A DNA stretch of 8,120 nt from Pseudomonadota bacterium (GTDB lineage Bacteria; Pseudomonadota; Alphaproteobacteria; Acetobacterales; Acetobacteraceae). The notes under the pieces are model-generated. The model did no database searches and was not told where the DNA came from. It saw only the letters and a list, made by a program, of their open reading frames with translations. Where the stretch lies: positions 1 to 8,120 of the forward strand of contig JAKBCD010000049.1 in the NCBI GenBank assembly GCA_021808205.1. Reading direction: 5' to 3'. Positions 5,979 through 8,120 of the stretch are shown here, piece after piece (position 1 is the stretch's first letter; the number at the start of each line of letters is the position of its first letter). Position numbers and translations under genes: made by a program.

Positions 5979-7315
5979 GCGTGCTCTGGACAGGCGATGA
6001 GCTGAAAGCCTTATTCGGCACGGGGCAGGGTTGGGATATTTCCGGCCTTTCCATAGATACGCGCACACTTCAGCCCGGCGATTTGTTTGTAGCGCTGCAA
6101 GGCGAACGCGATGGGCATGATTTTGTCGAGGCGGCGTTTTCCAAAGGCGCGGCGGCGGCACTTGTCTCGCGCCCGGTGGCTGGCAACAGCTTTTTGGTGC
6201 CCAATACGCTGAAAGCGCTGGAGGTTTTGGCGCAGGCGGCGCGGGCGCGCTCTGGCGCCAAGGCCTTGGCGGTGACGGGATCTGTTGGCAAAACCACAGT
6301 GAAGGAGATGCTTCGCCGCACCCTTTCGGCCTTTGGCAAGGTGCATGCGGCGGAAGCCAGCTTCAACAATCATATCGGTGTGCCGTTGACCCTGGCGCGG
6401 ATGCCGCGAGAGGTTGATTTTGGCGTGTTCGAGATCGGCATGAACCATCCGGGCGAGATCGCGCCATTGGCAGCGTTAGTGCAGCCGGATATCGCGATCA
6501 TCACATGTGTCGACCGCGCGCATCTCGGGCTGATGGGCTCGGAAATGGCCATCGCGAAAGAAAAAGCCAGCATCTATGCAGCGTTGGTGCCTGGGGGCAA
6601 AGCAATCATCCCTGGCGAGACGGCCTACCTACAAGTGTTGCGCGAGGCGGTGCCTGCGGGCCGCTACGCGCTTCTGTTCAATGGCCCCGAGGCGCGGTTG
6701 CTGGATGTGCTGAGCGGCCCAGAAAATGTCGAAATCGCGGCACAAATTTTTGATTATAAAATATATTTTCGCTTAAGTGCCCCTGGGCGGCACATGGCCA
6801 GCAACGCCCTGGCGGTGCTTACCGCCGCCGCCGGGTTGGGGCTGGATGTTGAAAAGGCCGCCGTGGCACTGAACGGATTTTCCCCTTATGCCGGGCGCGG
6901 CGCCCGGCGGCGCCTGGCGTTGCCCGGCGGCGGCACCGCCTTGTTGCTGGACGAGAGCTACAACGCCTCTGGCGCTTCCATGCGCGCGGCTTTTTCAGTG
7001 TTGAAATTGCAGCCCGGCCGCCATGTGGCGGTGCTGGGTGACATGCTGGAATTGGGTGAGTACAGCAATGCCGAACATTTGGCCCTTGCCCCCGCGTTGC
7101 GGGATGCTGCGGATGTGGTTTTCACCACTGGGCCTGGCTGCGGCGCTTTGTTCGACTCGCTGCCTCAGGCCATGCAGGGCGCGCATGCACCGGATGCGGC
7201 GGCTCTTGCACCCATGGTCAAAGCCGCGCTGCGCGATGGTGATGCCGTGTTGGTGAAGGGCAGCTACGGCAGCCGGATGCGCGATGTGATTACTGCCCTG
7301 GAAAGTGTCGGCTGA
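5975..7315 (+). CDS. murF: UDP-MurNAc-tripeptide:D-Ala-D-Ala ligase MurF
   Basis: MurF joins the D-Ala-D-Ala dipeptide to UDP-MurNAc-L-Ala-D-Glu-meso-DAP with ATP, completing the cytoplasmic pentapeptide precursor. The 446-residue product (normal length) has an N-terminal substrate domain with GLSIDTRTLQPGDLFVAL (24-41), the P-loop TGSVGKTT (101-108), ASFNNHIGVPLTL (128-140), EIGMNHPGEI (153-162), the AHLG turn (182-185) followed by KEKASI (195-200), APGRHMASNALA (269-280) before the C-terminal domain, LDESYNAS (325-332), GDMLELGE (355-362) and VKGSYGSRM (427-435). The start is GTG at 5975, inside GTGA overlapping the murE stop, with a strong GGGAGG (5963-5968) six bases upstream. A short AT-only patch with rare codons occurs at 6753-6769 but does not break the frame. 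It works directly after MurE and before MraY, matching the gene order. Confidence 0.96.
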   Translation: MSVLWTGDELKALFGTGQGWDISGLSIDTRTLQPGDLFVALQGERDGHDFVEAAFSKGAAAALVSRPVAGNSFLVPNTLKALEVLAQAARARSGAKALAVTGSVGKTTVKEMLRRTLSAFGKVHAAEASFNNHIGVPLTLARMPREVDFGVFEIGMNHPGEIAPLAALVQPDIAIITCVDRAHLGLMGSEMAIAKEKASIYAALVPGGKAIIPGETAYLQVLREAVPAGRYALLFNGPEARLLDVLSGPENVEIAAQIFDYKIYFRLSAPGRHMASNALAVLTAAAGLGLDVEKAAVALNGFSPYAGRGARRRLALPGGGTALLLDESYNASGASMRAAFSVLKLQPGRHVAVLGDMLELGEYSNAEHLALAPALRDAADVVFTTGPGCGALFDSLPQAMQGAHAPDAAALAPMVKAALRDGDAVLVKGSYGSRMRDVITALESVG

Positions 7316-8120
7316 TGTTTTACTGGCTCCTGCTCCCGCTTACCGGGTATGTCCATTTTTTTAACCTGTTTCGGTATATCAGTTTCAGAGCGGGCGGCGC
7401 ATGTCTAACGGCGCTGGTCATTAGCTTCTGGGTGGGTCCCAAGCTTATTCGCAAGCTGCGGGCTATGCAGCGTCATGGCCAGCCTATCCGCACAGACGGG
7501 CCGGAGCGGCATCTTCTGGAAAAAAAAGGCACGCCCACCATGGGCGGCACGTTGATCCTGCTGGCCTTGAGTGCTTCCACCTTGCTTTGGGCCGATCTGT
7601 CCAACGGCTATGTGTGGGCGACGCTGCTTTTAACCCTTGGCTACGGTGCGATTGGTTTTGCGGATGACTTCCTGAAGCTGACCAGGCGCAATACCAAGGG
7701 TATTTCCGGTCGCATCAGGCTTTTGGGCGAGGCGGCGATCGGGCTTATTGCGGCACTCTGGATGGTGCATCTGATGCCCCCCGCGATTGCCGAATCAGTC
7801 GCTGTGCCCTTTTTCAAGAATCTGCTGATCCCTCTGGGCTTTCTATTTCCGGTGTTTGCTCTGCTGGTGATGATGGGGTCGGCCAATGCGGTGAACTTCA
7901 CCGACGGACTCGACGGGCTTGCCACCGTGCCAACAATGATCGCGGCGGCGGTGTTCGGGCTGATCGCCTATCTGGTCGGCAACCATATCTTCGCGGGCTA
8001 TCTTGAAATTCATTTTGTCCCCGGCGTGGGTGAGCTCACGGTGTTTTTGTCGGCGTTGATCGGGGCGGGGATGGGATTTCTCTGGTTCAATGCGCCGCCG
8101 GCGGCCGTGTTTATGGGCGA
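7315..8120 (+). CDS. mraY: Phospho-MurNAc-pentapeptide transferase MraY, 3' end cut by window
   Basis: MraY is the integral membrane enzyme that transfers phospho-MurNAc-pentapeptide from UDP to undecaprenyl phosphate, giving lipid I. The 268 complete codons present correspond to about three quarters of a ~360-residue protein; the frame is open to the window edge. It aligns by eye with E. coli MraY from its first residues (MFYWLL, then NLFRYISFRAG at 17-27). Motifs: NDGPE-like TDGPERH (60-66), KKGTPTMGG (70-78), the Mg-binding DD pair D117-D118 in GFADDFLK, TKGISGR (127-133), NAVNFTDGLDGLA (191-203) and GFLWFNAPPAAVFMG (254-268); the next codon begins GA, consistent with the conserved Asp. 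Several hydrophobic membrane segments are evident (for example 75-95, 100-116, 170-188, 203-222, 241-258). The ATG shares one base with the murF stop (TGATG); only a weak GGAAAG (7300-7305) precedes it, so translation probably depends on coupling. Confidence 0.96.
   Translation, partial: MFYWLLLPLTGYVHFFNLFRYISFRAGGACLTALVISFWVGPKLIRKLRAMQRHGQPIRTDGPERHLLEKKGTPTMGGTLILLALSASTLLWADLSNGYVWATLLLTLGYGAIGFADDFLKLTRRNTKGISGRIRLLGEAAIGLIAALWMVHLMPPAIAESVAVPFFKNLLIPLGFLFPVFALLVMMGSANAVNFTDGLDGLATVPTMIAAAVFGLIAYLVGNHIFAGYLEIHFVPGVGELTVFLSALIGAGMGFLWFNAPPAAVFMG

Noticed and set aside
1..8120. Search for a new multi-gene system, mobile element, CRISPR array or toxin-antitoxin pair
   Set aside because: Every base from 380 onward is in a recognised dcw gene and the first 170 bases are rnpB. 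No direct-repeat array, transposase or unrelated cargo gene is present.

Overview
This window is a stretch of the division and cell wall (dcw) cluster of an alphaproteobacterium. The order is the 3' part of the RNase P RNA gene (rnpB), a short AT-rich control region, then mraZ, rsmH (mraW), ftsL, ftsI, murE, murF and the first three quarters of mraY, all on the + strand. The rnpB-mraZ neighbourhood, the FtsL type (a conserved block around W56 to L84), the meso-diaminopimelate type of MurE and the moderately high GC content fit Alphaproteobacteria. The long Pro/Ala-rich tails on FtsL and FtsI suggest Acetobacteraceae or a relative. The family-level placement is an inference from general familiarity, and I cannot name the genus.

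Layout: positions 1 to about 170 are the catalytic-RNA 3' half, with recognisable conserved blocks and a GNRA-capped hairpin. Positions 171 to 379 hold no gene. They carry a plausible sigma70-type promoter and, just downstream of it, four TGG-type pentamers spaced exactly 10 bp apart that resemble MraZ operator repeats. From 380 to the window end there is no untranslated gap. Genes overlap by 4 nt (ATGA, ATGA, TTGA, GTGA), by 23 nt (ftsI/murE, with the longest murE start) or by 1 nt (TGATG, murF/mraY), so this reads as one translationally coupled operon.

Function: MraZ is the likely autoregulator of the operon. RsmH methylates 16S rRNA. FtsL and FtsI (PBP3) belong to the septal peptidoglycan synthesis complex. 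MurE and MurF add meso-DAP and D-Ala-D-Ala to the cytoplasmic UDP-MurNAc peptide, and MraY transfers the finished pentapeptide to undecaprenyl phosphate to make lipid I. The cluster therefore links precursor synthesis with the machine that uses the precursors at the septum.

I found no mobile element, CRISPR array, tRNA or defence system, and no sign of an undescribed multi-gene system. The points most worth a second look are regulatory or architectural: the phased boxes before mraZ, a hairpin over the TTG start of ftsI, the long FtsL tail, and higher GC in murE and murF than in their neighbours.
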